Shown: piece after piece, positions 25,311 through 36,305 of the stretch
Layout of the letters: every line of letters begins with the position of its first letter
Numbering within the stretch: the first letter of the stretch is position 1
NCBI RefSeq assembly: GCF_007829955.1
Contig: NZ_VIWX01000003.1
Location: 558,001-622,000 of the forward strand
Reading direction: 5' to 3'
Length of the DNA: 64,000 bases
DNA from: Saccharopolyspora dendranthemae
Lineage (GTDB): Bacteria > Actinomycetota > Actinomycetes > Mycobacteriales > Pseudonocardiaceae
The notes under the pieces: generated by a model
What the model saw: only the letters and a program-made list of their open reading frames with translations
Database searches by the model: none
What the model was told of the DNA's origin: nothing
Translations under genes and position numbers: made by a program

Positions 25311-25901
25311 ATGGCACAGCAGCACCGGGCGCAGCTCACGCGCCACTCGATCTTGGTCGCCGCGGCGGCGGAGATCGATGAGGTCGGGTACGAGGCCGCG
25401 AGGCTGAGCGCGATCTTGCGTCGCTGTGGAATCACCAAGGGTGCGTTCTACTTCCACTTCAGCGGTAAGCACGAGGTCGCGCACGCCCTGGTCGAGCGCT
25501 ATCGCGAGAACCTCGACGAGCTGAGCAACCGGTGGTACCAGCGAGCGCAGAACCCGCTGGCAACCATGGTCGGCCTCACCTGCGATGCGGCCCGTCGTCT
25601 TGAGGACGACGTGCTGCTGCGAGCCGGCCTGTTCCTCGCCTGCAACCACGTCGGCACCGACACCGACGGCTGGGAGTTCCTGTTCGACGACCTGGTCCGC
25701 CGCGCAGCGGATCGGGGCCTGCTGCGTCCCGGCTTGGATCCGGCCGCGGCCGCCCGCGTCTGCTACGCGATGGTCGTCGGGACGAACCTGCTGGTGGGTG
25801 GTGACCTCCAGCGCTTGGGCGTCCGCTTGGAGGAGGCGTGGCAGGTCCTGCTGCCCGGCCTCATGGTCGGTGGCGCGAGGGAAGCCGTCGCAGCCGGATG
25901 A
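25311..25901 (+). CDS. Gamma-butyrolactone-receptor-type TetR regulator
   Basis: A 196-residue regulator with the ArpA/ScbR-style N-terminus: QHRAQLTRHSILVAAAAEI, then GYEAARLSAILRRCGITKGAFYFHFSGKHEVAHAL. That extended HTH signature, especially TKGAFYFHF, is typical of receptors for gamma-butyrolactones or related hormones, which control antibiotic production and development. No butyrolactone synthase (AfsA-type) gene is nearby, so this is an orphan or pseudo-receptor that may sense an antibiotic or imported signal. The conserved ligand-pocket tryptophan position could be DGWEFLF. ATG 25311 follows GGAG at eight bases. Confidence 0.82.
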   Translation: MAQQHRAQLTRHSILVAAAAEIDEVGYEAARLSAILRRCGITKGAFYFHFSGKHEVAHALVERYRENLDELSNRWYQRAQNPLATMVGLTCDAARRLEDDVLLRAGLFLACNHVGTDTDGWEFLFDDLVRRAADRGLLRPGLDPAAAARVCYAMVVGTNLLVGGDLQRLGVRLEEAWQVLLPGLMVGGAREAVAAG

Positions 25902-26213
25902 TCATGAGGTGTGGATCACACAACCTCGCGAAGGCCCGTTCCGGGCGCTTCCGCGCCCTGCGGAGCCCGAAAACCGGATCGGACCGCGTCCCCAGGGGTT
26001 CCAGTCGACCGTGGCGAACAGCCAGGTCAGGTCACTAGTATCGACCCCGGGCGCGGGACGCTGGGGCGGTCCGCGGCGGAGCTGTGCGGCTCAAGGGACC
26101 CCCCGTTTGGGAGGCCCGGAACGTGTGTCGTAAGCTTTCATCACTGCCAACGGGGCGCCCCGAAAGGGAAAGCCGGTTGGAGGCGAAGGCCGGACCGGTT
26201 TCGGATCGGTCAA
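25902..26213. other. Intergenic stretch upstream of the tRNA cluster
   Basis: Nothing gene-like is supported. It presumably holds the tRNA-cluster promoter, but no clear -35/-10 pair was recognised. Confidence 0.35.
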
Positions 26214-26286
26214 GCCCCCATCGTCTAGCGGCCTAGGACGCCGCCCTTTCAAGGCGGTAGCGCGGGTTCGAATCCCGTTGGGGGTA
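26214..26286 (+). tRNA. tRNA-Glu (anticodon TTC)
   Basis: The cloverleaf has acceptor GCCCCCA with TGGGGGT, anticodon loop CTTTCAA and T-loop GTTCGAATC. The discriminator is A at 26286. CCA is not encoded. Confidence 0.96.
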
Positions 26287-26309
26287 CGAACAACTGAAGA
26301 GTGAAGCAT

Positions 26310-26386
26310 GGCCCAGTGGCGCAGTTGGTTAGCGCGCCGCCCTGTCACGGCGGAGGTCGCGGGTTCGAGTCCCGTCTGGGTCGCCA
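26310..26386 (+). tRNA. tRNA-Asp (anticodon GTC)
   Basis: The acceptor arms are GGCCCAG and CTGGGTC, the anticodon loop is CTGTCAC, and the T-loop is GTTCGAGTC. The discriminator is G at 26383, and CCA is encoded at 26384-26386. Confidence 0.96.
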
Positions 26387-26415
26387 AGGCGAACGGCATC
26401 AAGCCGGACGCTATC

Positions 26416-26489
26416 GGCCAGGTAGCTCAGTTGGTACGAGCGTCCGCCTGAAAAGCGGAAGGTCGGCGGTTCGACCCCGCCCCTGGCCA
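26416..26489 (+). tRNA. tRNA-Phe (anticodon GAA)
   Basis: The acceptor arms are GGCCAGG and CCTGGCC, the anticodon loop is CTGAAAA, and the T-loop is GTTCGACCC. The discriminator is A at 26489; CCA is not encoded. The Glu-Asp-Phe order is a common actinobacterial tRNA operon. Confidence 0.96.
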
Positions 26490-26507
26490 CCGCTCTTACC
26501 TGCGAAG

Positions 26508-26538
26508 AAGCCCCTCCGGATCCCGGAGGGGCTTTTTT
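26508..26538 (+). terminator. Rho-independent terminator of the tRNA operon
   Basis: AAGCCCCTCCGG pairs with CCGGAGGGGCTT around a 3-base loop, followed by a run of six T. It is the clearest classical terminator in the window. Confidence 0.93.
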
Positions 26539-26700
26539 GGGTCTCGGTTCGCTGCGTGGATGTGTCCGCTGCACGGTCAGATCCGGCGCCTGGTCTTGCG
26601 TCTTCCCCCGATCTCGGCCGGACGCGGTGCTACCTGCTTGGGGTGAGCAGCAGCTAGAGGCATATTTGAGCACAAACCCGCCGTTCGAGAGGAATGTGCG

Positions 26701-27048
26701 ATGTCTGATCATGCCGCCTACATCGCCGAGGCTGCCGAGAGCCTCAGGCCACTTCTGGAGCAGGTGCGGGCGCAGCTTTCCGCTTCGCTTCCGGATGCGG
26801 ATGAAGTCATGAAGTACAACATGCCCGGGTTTCAGGTAAGAGGCTCCATCGTCGCCGGGTACGCGGCGTTCAGCCGACAGTGCGGTCTCTACCTGTCGCC
26901 CGGTGCGATCACGGCGCTCGCCGACGACATCGCCGCCGCCGGTCTCAAGGCGAGCAAGACCGGCGTCACCTTCTCGGCGCGCAAGCCCATTCCTGACGAT
27001 CTCGTGCGACAGCTGGCCCAGGCATCTCGGACGGACCTCGGAGTGTGA
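26701..27048 (+). CDS. DUF1801 (YdhG-like) protein
   Basis: A 115-residue protein of the DUF1801 / iron-chaperone-like fold, a small alpha-beta domain whose biochemical role in bacteria is unclear. Diagnostic parts are LPDADEVMKYNMPGF, VAGYAAFSRQCGLYLSPGAI and the C-terminal TGVTFSARKPIPDDLVRQL. GAGGA is placed eight bases before ATG 26701. It stands alone between the tRNA terminator and dfrA. Confidence 0.82.
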   Translation: MSDHAAYIAEAAESLRPLLEQVRAQLSASLPDADEVMKYNMPGFQVRGSIVAGYAAFSRQCGLYLSPGAITALADDIAAAGLKASKTGVTFSARKPIPDDLVRQLAQASRTDLGV

Positions 27049-27238
27049 GTGCGGAGTTCGGGGCCGCGCGTCCAAGCAGATTTCCTGGTCGTTTTCGATT
27101 GCGATGAGAGACTTCCTCCGGTGCTGCAATGAGGCGACTCTCGAGGCTCGTTCGAGAATGCGAAATCACCGGCGAGTGGTCAAATCGGCATCCGGCGCTA
27201 GTGCCCGGCCGTGCACACCGACACCGTGCTGGGCGGAG

Positions 27239-27697
27239 TCATTCCCAGGTGAGGAAGCGGTAGTGGAGGCCGGTGGTGGATTCCTGCCAGTCTCCGGTGG
27301 TGTCGGCTGGGCGGGCCACTTCGGGGGCGTAGGTGTCGCCGTCGAAGGGTTCGCGGATCTCGGTGACCACGATCCGGTCGGCCAGCGGGAGGGCTGCCCG
27401 GTAGACGGCGGCGCCGCCGATCACCCACACGTCGCCGGACGCCGAGGCGAGCGCCTGCGTCAGGTCCGGGAAGGTGTCGGCGCCGTCCTGCGGGGTGCGG
27501 GAGAGCACGAGGTTGCGCCTGCCCGGCAGGGGGCGGAAGCGGGGCGGGAGGGATTCCCAGGTGCGGCGGCCCATGAGCACCGTGGCGCCCGCGGTGGTGG
27601 TGCGGAAGTGCTTGAGGTCTTCAGGCAGGTGCCACGGCATGGTGCCGTCGCGACCGATGACACCCGTCGACGACTGCGCCCAGACGAGCCCGATCAC
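27239..27697 (-). CDS. dfrA: Dihydrofolate reductase
   Basis: A 152-residue enzyme that regenerates tetrahydrofolate with NADPH. It starts IGLVWAQSSTGVIGRDGTMPWHLPEDLKHF split around the substrate site, including the catalytic acid in LPEDLK, then TVLMGRRTWESLP, the NADPH loop and VWVIGGAAVY. It begins at GTG 27697 inside a GTGA overlap with the stop of thyA, so the two are translationally coupled. This supplies the dihydrofolate recycling that ThyA activity requires. Confidence 0.96.
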   Translation of the reverse strand: MIGLVWAQSSTGVIGRDGTMPWHLPEDLKHFRTTTAGATVLMGRRTWESLPPRFRPLPGRRNLVLSRTPQDGADTFPDLTQALASASGDVWVIGGAAVYRAALPLADRIVVTEIREPFDGDTYAPEVARPADTTGDWQESTTGLHYRFLTWE

Positions 27698-28491
27698 ACC
27701 GCCACCGGAGCCTTGATCCCCGGGTGCGGGTCGTAGCCGTTGATCTCGAAGTGCTCGTAGGTGTAGTCGAACAGGCTGTCCGCCGGCTTGAGGTTCAACG
27801 TGGGGAACGGCCGGGCGTCGCGGGCGAGCTGCTTGTGGACCTGCTCTTCGTGGTTGTCGTAGATGTGGCAGTCGCCGCCGGTCCAGATGAAGTCGCCGAC
27901 GCCGAGACCCACCTGCTCCGCGATCATGTGCGTGAGCAGCGCGTAGCTGGCGATGTTGAACGGCACGCCCAGGAACAGGTCGGCGCTGCGCTGGTACAGC
28001 TGGCACGACAGCTTGCCGTCGGCGACGTGGAACTGGAAGAACGCGTGGCAGGGCGGCAGCGCCATCCGCGGGATGTCGGCGACGTTCCACGCGGAGACGA
28101 TGATCCGCCGCGAGTCCGGGTTCTCGCGCAGCGTGCGCAGGACCTCGCTGAGCTGGTCGATGTGCCCGCCGTCCGGCGTCGGCCAGGAGCGCCACTGCAC
28201 CCCGTAGATCGGGCCGAGGTCGCCGTCCGGTCCTGCCCACTCGTTCCAGATCGTGACGCCGTTGTCCTGCAGCCACTGCGCGTTCGAGTCGCCGCGCAGG
28301 AACCACAGCAGCTCGTAGGCGACCGAGCGGAAGTGGACCTTTTTCGTCGTGATCAGCGGGAATCCGTCGGCGAGCCGGTAGCGCAGCTGGTGGCCGAAGA
28401 TCGACCGCGTGCCGGTCCCGGTGCGGTCGTTCTTCCGGGCTCCCGTGTCCAGCACGTGGCGGAGCAGGTCTTCGTACTGCGTGTCGGGCAT
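27694..28491 (-). CDS. thyA: Thymidylate synthase
   Basis: A 265-residue enzyme of the classical ThyA family, using methylene-tetrahydrofolate to methylate dUMP. The nucleophile is Cys148 in ALPPCHAFFQFHV; other family blocks are TKKVHFRSVAYELLWFLRGD, QLYQRSADLFLGVPFNIASYALL and the C-terminal IKAPVAV. The start ATG 28491 (MPDTQYEDLL) is preferred; an upstream extension adds a non-conserved tail. It is followed immediately by dfrA, a frequent folate/dTMP pairing. Confidence 0.96.
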   Translation of the reverse strand: MPDTQYEDLLRHVLDTGARKNDRTGTGTRSIFGHQLRYRLADGFPLITTKKVHFRSVAYELLWFLRGDSNAQWLQDNGVTIWNEWAGPDGDLGPIYGVQWRSWPTPDGGHIDQLSEVLRTLRENPDSRRIIVSAWNVADIPRMALPPCHAFFQFHVADGKLSCQLYQRSADLFLGVPFNIASYALLTHMIAEQVGLGVGDFIWTGGDCHIYDNHEEQVHKQLARDARPFPTLNLKPADSLFDYTYEHFEINGYDPHPGIKAPVAV

Positions 28492-28635
28492 GCCAGCGAG
28501 CCTACAAGCGGCCCGCCCCGGGCGGGCTACCACGGTGAACGCGGCGCTGAAGGTCCCATCGGCGGGAGCGGCGAAGCCCGGACCGGTCGTGCGGACCGTC
28601 CGGCGCGAGGGACGACCGTGGGGGCAGCCCGAATG

Positions 28636-29541
28636 TCACAGGTGCTTCGAGAAGAACGTCGCGAGCCGATCCGCGGCCGGGTCGACGTAGCGAGGGTCGT
28701 CGTAGAGCTCGTAGTGGCCCGCGCCGTCGATCACCATCAGGTCGACCGGGTTGGGGGCGAGCTCCCACAACCGCGTGCCCGCCTCGTAGCTGCCGGTGTT
28801 GCCGCGGCGCCCGGCGAGCACGACCTGCAACGGCTGCGTCAGCAGCGTCTCGACCATGTGGAACGCGTCGTAGCCGAGCAGCAGCGCGTCGCCGCGGGAC
28901 AGCCTGCGGTTCGTCGAGTGCTCGTTCCTGCCGCGCTCGGTGCGGTAGTAGGTGATCGCCTGGGTCGTGTCGATGTCGGTGAGCCCGGCCGCAGCGGCCT
29001 CGTCGAGGGAATCGGGCAGCCAGTTCACGCGGGTCAGCGCACCGCTCCGGTTCTCCTCGGTGCGCCCGGCGGCCATGTCGTCGAGCGCCGACGCAGGGTC
29101 GGAAGGGTGGAAGCTCCGGAACGAGGTGCCCATGTTGACGGGCACGACCGTGCCGACCGCCTTGATCCGGTGATCGGTGCGGGCGGTGTGCACCGCGTAG
29201 CCTCCGCCGGCGCAGATGCCGAGGACCCCGATCCGCTCCGCGTCGATGCCGTCGATCGTGCTGAGCGCGTCGATCGCGTACGAGAGGTCCTCGCCCCGGC
29301 GGTACGGGTCTTCGAGATCGCGTGGCTCGCCACCGCTCCGGCCCTGGTGGGCGGGGTCGAACGTGAGCGCCGTGATGCCTCGGGCGGCGAGGCGGGACGC
29401 GTAGTTCGCGCCGATCTGCTCCTTGACGCTGCTGCCGGGCGTGGAGAGGACCACGGTACGCGGTGGAGCGTCGTTGTCCGGGCGGTGCAGGTCGGCCGCG
29501 AGCTCGAAGGGCCCGCGCGGAATCGTGAGGTGCTGAATCAT
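28636..29541 (-). CDS. Alpha/beta hydrolase, YcjY / dienelactone-hydrolase-like
   Basis: A 301-residue alpha/beta hydrolase. The nucleophile elbow reads GICAGGG, so a cysteine takes the place of the usual serine, as in dienelactone hydrolase and YcjY relatives. FDPAHQGRSGGEPRD is the following family block, and DGAGHYELYDDP carries the catalytic histidine. The substrate is unknown. ATG 29541 follows AAGGG. It is divergent from the small ATPase gene, and transcription continues toward thyA on the same strand after a 144-base gap. Confidence 0.85.
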   Translation of the reverse strand: MIQHLTIPRGPFELAADLHRPDNDAPPRTVVLSTPGSSVKEQIGANYASRLAARGITALTFDPAHQGRSGGEPRDLEDPYRRGEDLSYAIDALSTIDGIDAERIGVLGICAGGGYAVHTARTDHRIKAVGTVVPVNMGTSFRSFHPSDPASALDDMAAGRTEENRSGALTRVNWLPDSLDEAAAAGLTDIDTTQAITYYRTERGRNEHSTNRRLSRGDALLLGYDAFHMVETLLTQPLQVVLAGRRGNTGSYEAGTRLWELAPNPVDLMVIDGAGHYELYDDPRYVDPAADRLATFFSKHL

Positions 29542-29634
29542 GCGAGGCGCCCTTCCGCTGATGATTCCCCTGTTCTCAGGGTACTGACTTCCCCGCCGAC
29601 CAGCCCTTTTCACCTGTCCCTGGAAGGAGACGCT

Positions 29635-30174
29635 GTGCCTCGTTACGTCCTCACCGGTGCACCCGGTGCCGGGAAGACCGCGATCCTGCGGCAGCTGGAG
29701 CTCGACGGTCACGTCGTCGTTGAAGAATCCGCGACGGACGTCATCGCGCTCCAGCAGGCCCGTGGAGTGGGAAAACCTTGGGAGGAGGAGGGTTTCATCG
29801 ACGAGGTGATCCGGCTGCAGCAGCGGAGGCAGGGTGCTGTCCGCTCGGCCACGGCGTTCTTCGACCGCTCGCCGGTGTGCACCCTGGCTCTCAGCCGCTA
29901 CCTGGGGTTCGCACCCACTCCTCTGCTCGCCGACGAGGTCGAGCGCGTCGTGACCGCGAACGCCTACGCCTCGACCGTCTTCTTCGTGCGCAACCGGGGT
30001 TTCGTCGAGCCCACGGCCGCGAGGCAGATCAGCTACGAGGACTCGCTGGTCTTCGAGCAGCTGCACGAGCAGACCTACCGCGAACTCGGCTTCCGGCTCG
30101 TCGAGGTGCCCGCGGCGCGGCTCGACGAGCGGGTGGCCCTGGTCCGGCACGCCGCCGAGCGGCACATCGCCTGA
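29635..30174 (+). CDS. Small P-loop NTPase (AAA_28-like)
   Basis: A 179-residue protein with a Walker A motif GAPGAGKT at residues 8-15 and a plausible Walker B/lid in VVEESATDVIALQ and FFDRSPVCTLAL. Related short ATPases are of unknown substrate; some resemble thymidylate/nucleoside kinases in fold. GTG 29635 follows GGAAGGAG at five bases. It is followed by a 55-base gap and the convergent lipase gene. No adjacent gene gives a functional hint. Confidence 0.75.
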   Translation: MPRYVLTGAPGAGKTAILRQLELDGHVVVEESATDVIALQQARGVGKPWEEEGFIDEVIRLQQRRQGAVRSATAFFDRSPVCTLALSRYLGFAPTPLLADEVERVVTANAYASTVFFVRNRGFVEPTAARQISYEDSLVFEQLHEQTYRELGFRLVEVPAARLDERVALVRHAAERHIA

Positions 30175-30229
30175 TTCCGGTGCGGACCGGATCGAGAACG
30201 TCTGGCCCGCACCGGTTCTCAGCAGATCG

Positions 30230-30895
30230 TCAGGAGACGAAGGTGCGCACGTCTTGGGACACACCGTCATCGGTCAGGAAACCCAGGTGGCTGATGCACC
30301 CGGTCTGGGTGTTCCGGGCGCCCGAGACGATGGTGCTGTCAGCGGGATTGATGGTCCCGTCGCAGGTCGACCACCACGTCCCGTAGTTGGTCGCGCCCGG
30401 TGATTCATCCCCGTCGTTGAGCGTGGTGAGGAATTCCGATCCCGCGCGCATGTCGGTGCAGGACGCGTCGAAGCAGGCGTCCGCGCTGGTGGTTCCGTGG
30501 TTCGGGCCGGCGAGCGAGACCCAGTCGTCGACCTTGTCGGCCCCGCCCAGGAACTTGAGGTACCAGCGGCTGTTGAGCCCGCCCATCGAGTGCGTGACGA
30601 TGTCGACCTTGGCCGCACCCGTCTTGGCGAGCACGTCGTCGACCACAGCCGAAAGCTCTTCTGCTGTGGTCTTGTTCGACTGCGCGGTGTTGTAGTTCCA
30701 GGCGGTGAGCTCGTCGTCCGTGTAGCCGTCGGCCTTGAAATCGCCGATCATGTCGTTCCAGTTGGAGGCACTGCCGTTCCAGCCGTGCACGAAGATCACC
30801 GGGTCGTGCGCTGCTGCTGTTGCGGGGGCGGCGGTGAGGGGAAGAGCGGTTGCTGCCGTTAAGGCGGCGGTCACGAACAGACGTTTTCCACGCAT
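30230..30895 (-). CDS. Secreted class-2-type lipase/esterase
   Basis: A 221-residue exported alpha/beta hydrolase. Residues 1-28 form a Sec signal (RGKRLFVTAALTAATALPL... ATAAA). The oxyanion-hole segment is VIFVHGWNGSASNWN and the nucleophile elbow is VTHSMGGLNSRWY, with a downstream SLAGPNHGT typical of bacterial lipases and Streptomyces EstA/LipB relatives. Four cysteines suggest two disulphides. AAAGGA precedes ATG 30895; the longer reading from 30919 lacks a site. Confidence 0.9.
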   Translation of the reverse strand: MRGKRLFVTAALTAATALPLTAAPATAAAHDPVIFVHGWNGSASNWNDMIGDFKADGYTDDELTAWNYNTAQSNKTTAEELSAVVDDVLAKTGAAKVDIVTHSMGGLNSRWYLKFLGGADKVDDWVSLAGPNHGTTSADACFDASCTDMRAGSEFLTTLNDGDESPGATNYGTWWSTCDGTINPADSTIVSGARNTQTGCISHLGFLTDDGVSQDVRTFVS

Positions 30896-31248
30896 GGGCG
30901 TCCTTTCGTTGGAAGGCATCTTCGCCAGGTGGATGTACCAACGGTCGGCCCATCGCGGAGGTGCGCTTGCACGGTCTGCTTCACCCCAATGGCCGCCAGG
31001 CTCTTTTCGTAGTTCCCCGTGCGAGGAACGGCATCAGCGCTGGCCAGAGGGTGATGGGCGACGAAAATCGCGCGCCGGGTTGACATGGTTGCCTGCCGCG
31101 TCGCGCACGCCGCTAGCGGAGCGCATCCGCAGGATCGGATCGCCAGGGGCCTGCTCGGTGAACTGGCCGTGAACAAAGGACTTCGCGCGGCCTGCGCGAC
31201 GGGGCCCGCTCATACGCTGTGGCGAACGAGAGCCGCATGGGAGAGCGA
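30896..31248. other. Intergenic stretch before the PstS-like membrane gene
   Basis: No gene or clear structure is supported here beyond the ribosome-binding sites at both ends, including GGGAG at 31239 for the downstream gene. Confidence 0.4.
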
Positions 31249-32889
31249 ATGGGCACTGTGTGGACCGGTTTGGTCGGCATCTTCGCCGAACTCGGCACTC
31301 CGGGGTGGATCGCGTTCGCCGCGCTGCTCATGCTCGCCGCGCCACTCGTCGACCGGTTGGTGATCCGGCGCAAGCGCATCGACTACCGGGTTCTGTACAA
31401 CTCGAAGATCGGTCTCGACCCGCTCTCCAAGCACGACAAGGACGACGAGCTCTCCTCGGACGCCGACCCGAGGCTCCGGCACCTCACGAGCATGGCGGGC
31501 CGGATGAGCGTGGTCATCATCCGCATCCGCAACGTCGGCAACTACGACATCGAGAAGAAGGACTTCGACGAGCCGATCTCGTTCACGTTCGGCAAGCGCG
31601 TCGTCTGGGACGCGCGGATCTCGGAGGCGAGCACACCGGAACTGCGCTCGGCGTGCCGCGAGCACATGGCGTTCTTCACCGAGGACCACGCGCCGCGGCG
31701 CAAGCCCCCGAACGGTGATGCAGGCGATCTCGGTGCCGTGCGCAAGTGGCTCAAGAGCCGCATGTTCACCACGATCGAAGCCGGTCAGACCGAGCTCGGC
31801 CCGCAGTGGCACGGGGTGCGGCTGGGTCGCCTGGCGCTGAAGCGCAACGAGAAGTTCAAGCTCGTGGTGGTCCTTCAGGAACCCGACGAGCACACCGGCC
31901 ACGAGCTCACCAAGACCGTGGACGTCGAGGGCCGGATCGAGAACGGCTGGATCCGGGACGAGAAGAAGAAGCCGCGCCTGACCTGGGCCGGAGCCATGAT
32001 GGGTGTGAGCGTCCTGCTCGCGGGCGCGCTGGTCGCGACCTCGATCAACTCGGTCGCCGCCACCGAGCCCGCCTACTGCGCGACGGGCACGATCCACGTC
32101 GAGGGTTCGAGCGCGTTCATGCCGGTCGTCGATCGCGCAGTTCAGAAGTACGAGCAGGAGTGCCGCGCGGCGGAGATCAGCACGTCGGCTTCCGGCAGCA
32201 TCGACGGTCTGGAAATGCTCGGCCAGGAGACGGGTTCTTCTTCGGTGGACGCGGTCTTCTCGGACGCTCCCGCCGTTGACGGGAACTTCCACCGGACGCC
32301 GATCGCGGTCGTCAACTTCGCGGTCGTCATCAACGAGCAGGCCGATGTTCCGGGGCTTACCTCGGAGCAGCTCCGGAGCATCTTCTCCGGACAGGTGACC
32401 GATTGGCAGGAAGTCGGCGGCACACCGGGGCCGATCAAGATCGTCGACCGTCGCGATCTCTCCGGCACCCGGAAGGTGTTCGAGTCGGAGATCATCAAGG
32501 GCACCATCGAGTCGCCGGAGGATCCCTGCGACAGCAAGATGCTTGCCCCGGCCGCACCGGTGCATTGCTGGTCCTCCGACACCCGGGCTGTTCTCAACCG
32601 GGTGGAGACCACACCTGGCGCGATCGGGTTCGCCGACGCCAACGCCGCCCTCGACCCCGCGCAGGCCCCGAACCTGAAGGTCATCCCCATCGACGGGAAG
32701 GAGCCCGGGGAGGAGGGCTACGAGTTCCGGGCGGTGGAGAGCCTCTACACCAGGAGCACGGGGCAGGCGAACCCCCTGCTGACCAAGTTCCGGGAGTACA
32801 TCACCGGCGACGACGTCCGCGACATCCTGACCGGCAGCGGCAACAAGCCGTGCGGCAACCCGCGTCAGGAGCCCTGCCCGACCGAGTAG
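31249..32889 (+). CDS. Membrane-anchored protein with an outer PstS-like substrate-binding domain
   Basis: A 546-residue protein with an unusual layout. Residues about 19-38 are a first membrane segment. Residues 40-240 form an unrecognised cytoplasmic domain rich in beta strands (MSVVIIRIRNVGNYDIEKKDF, RLALKRNEKFKLVVVLQEP). A second membrane segment spans about 246-267. Residues 277-540 form a PstS/PBP-like outer domain: IHVEGSSAFMPVV, STSASGSIDGLEML, VDAVFSDAPAV, and the phosphate-binding-protein signature DLSGTRKVFE with a GAIGFAD repeat. It therefore joins an extracytoplasmic ligand sensor to a cytoplasmic domain. GGGAG precedes ATG 31249. The ligand could be phosphate or another oxyanion; no ABC permease is nearby. 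Confidence 0.75.
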   Translation: MGTVWTGLVGIFAELGTPGWIAFAALLMLAAPLVDRLVIRRKRIDYRVLYNSKIGLDPLSKHDKDDELSSDADPRLRHLTSMAGRMSVVIIRIRNVGNYDIEKKDFDEPISFTFGKRVVWDARISEASTPELRSACREHMAFFTEDHAPRRKPPNGDAGDLGAVRKWLKSRMFTTIEAGQTELGPQWHGVRLGRLALKRNEKFKLVVVLQEPDEHTGHELTKTVDVEGRIENGWIRDEKKKPRLTWAGAMMGVSVLLAGALVATSINSVAATEPAYCATGTIHVEGSSAFMPVVDRAVQKYEQECRAAEISTSASGSIDGLEMLGQETGSSSVDAVFSDAPAVDGNFHRTPIAVVNFAVVINEQADVPGLTSEQLRSIFSGQVTDWQEVGGTPGPIKIVDRRDLSGTRKVFESEIIKGTIESPEDPCDSKMLAPAAPVHCWSSDTRAVLNRVETTPGAIGFADANAALDPAQAPNLKVIPIDGKEPGEEGYEFRAVESLYTRSTGQANPLLTKFREYITGDDVRDILTGSGNKPCGNPRQEPCPTE

Positions 32890-32902
32890 GAGTCACCTCT
32901 GG

Positions 32903-32918
32903 CCCGAGCGCTCTCGGG
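32903..32918. terminator. Short hairpin between convergent genes
   Basis: CCCGAG-CGCT-CTCGGG is a 6-bp stem in the 33-bp gap between the PstS-like gene and uvrA2. Weak on its own. Confidence 0.35.
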
Positions 32919-32922
32919 AGCG

Positions 32923-35274
<2,352 letters not shown>

Positions 35275-35285
35275 CGGGGCTCCGT

Positions 35286-35702
35286 TCACTGCACTTCCTG
35301 GATTCTGATCATGTTCCCGGCGGGGTCGCGGACCGCGCAGTCGCGGATCCCGTAGGGCTGGTCGGTCGGTTCCTGGACGATCTCGACGTCCCCCGCCTGC
35401 AGCTCGTCGAACGTGGCGGTGAGATCGGGTGTGGCCAGCAGGATTCCAGCGTAGGTCCCCTTGGCCATCATCTCGCTGATCATCCGCCGCTCGTCCTCGG
35501 TGATCCCCGGGTCGACGGCCGGCGGGTGCAGCACGATCGAGGTGCCGGGTTGTCCGGGCGGGCCGACGGTCAGCCAGCGCATCCCGTCGTAGCCGACGTC
35601 CTTGCGGAGTTCGAAGCCGAGCAGGTCGCGGTAGAAGGCGAGGGCGGCCTCCGGGTCGTCCTGCGGGAGGAAGCTCGCGTTGATGCTGATGTCCATGGCC
35701 AT
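35286..35702 (-). CDS. VOC/glyoxalase-fold protein in the UvrA2 operon
   Basis: A 138-residue vicinal-oxygen-chelate protein. The typical repeat is ASFLPQDDPEAALAFYRDLLGFELRKDVG, and the C-terminal half has GNMIRIQEV with the last metal ligand glutamate. Members include glyoxalases, dioxygenases and drug-sequestering bleomycin-resistance proteins. Its position between an AraC regulator (4-base gap) and uvrA2 (overlapping start option) suggests it shares a drug-protection role. ATG 35702 is chosen; ATG 35696 is an alternative, and neither has a strong ribosome-binding site. Confidence 0.88.
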   Translation of the reverse strand: MAMDISINASFLPQDDPEAALAFYRDLLGFELRKDVGYDGMRWLTVGPPGQPGTSIVLHPPAVDPGITEDERRMISEMMAKGTYAGILLATPDLTATFDELQAGDVEIVQEPTDQPYGIRDCAVRDPAGNMIRIQEVQ

Positions 35703-35706
35703 CACG

Positions 35707-36147
35707 CTAGGAGCTGCCCGCGCCGGGTGCTTCTCGATTTCTGACCGGTCTGGTGACCTGCTTGGCCAGGCACGGCACGATCGCCACCGTTCCGGCCGCC
35801 TCGCGCCGGTACGCGCTCGGCGGCATCCCGACGAGTTCGGCGAACCGGGTGCTGAAGGTGCCCAGCGACGAGCAGCCCACCTCGAAGCAGACCTCGGTGA
35901 CGCTCAGATCACCGCGGCGGAGCAGCGCCATCGCGCGCTCGATCCGACGCGTCATCAGGTACGAGTAGACGGACTCGCCGTAGGCGGCTCGGAACCGCCT
36001 GCTGAGGTGACCTGCGGACATGTTCACCCCGCGGGCCAGCGCCTCGACGTCCAGCGGCTGCGCGTGCTCGCGGTCGATCCGGTCCCGGACCTGCCGCAGC
36101 AAGGCCAGGTCCCGCAACCGCGCCGCACCACCGGATGACCTGCTCAC
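35707..36147 (-). CDS. Small AraC-family regulator
   Basis: A 146-residue protein that consists almost entirely of the double HTH of AraC/XylS proteins (LDVEALARGVNMSAGHLSRRFRAAYG, then LSVTEVCFEVGCSSLGTFSTRFAELVGMPPSAYRR). With no separate ligand domain it resembles MarA/SoxS-type regulators whose activity is set by their abundance. It is the first gene of the operon with the VOC and UvrA2 genes, so it probably activates or represses its own operon. Start GTG 36147. Confidence 0.88.
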   Translation of the reverse strand: MSRSSGGAARLRDLALLRQVRDRIDREHAQPLDVEALARGVNMSAGHLSRRFRAAYGESVYSYLMTRRIERAMALLRRGDLSVTEVCFEVGCSSLGTFSTRFAELVGMPPSAYRREAAGTVAIVPCLAKQVTRPVRNREAPGAGSS

Positions 36148-36305
36148 CTGGAAAATCCTGCCACGCCACCCCGACGGCCGCGCCCGTTTCGTCCCGAGGG
36201 ACGGCTTTGATCACGGGTGACGCCCGGTGAAGGCCAGCAGCGCCCTCGCGCCGGCCCCTTCCCAGCTGCCCGGATAGATCCACCCGCAGGACCGGCAGAT
36301 CACCG

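Noticed and set aside
27724..30174. 816-residue open frame on the plus strand over thyA and a hydrolase
   Set aside because: Only its last 179 codons, from GTG 29635, encode a real protein; the rest is antisense to thyA and the YcjY-like gene.
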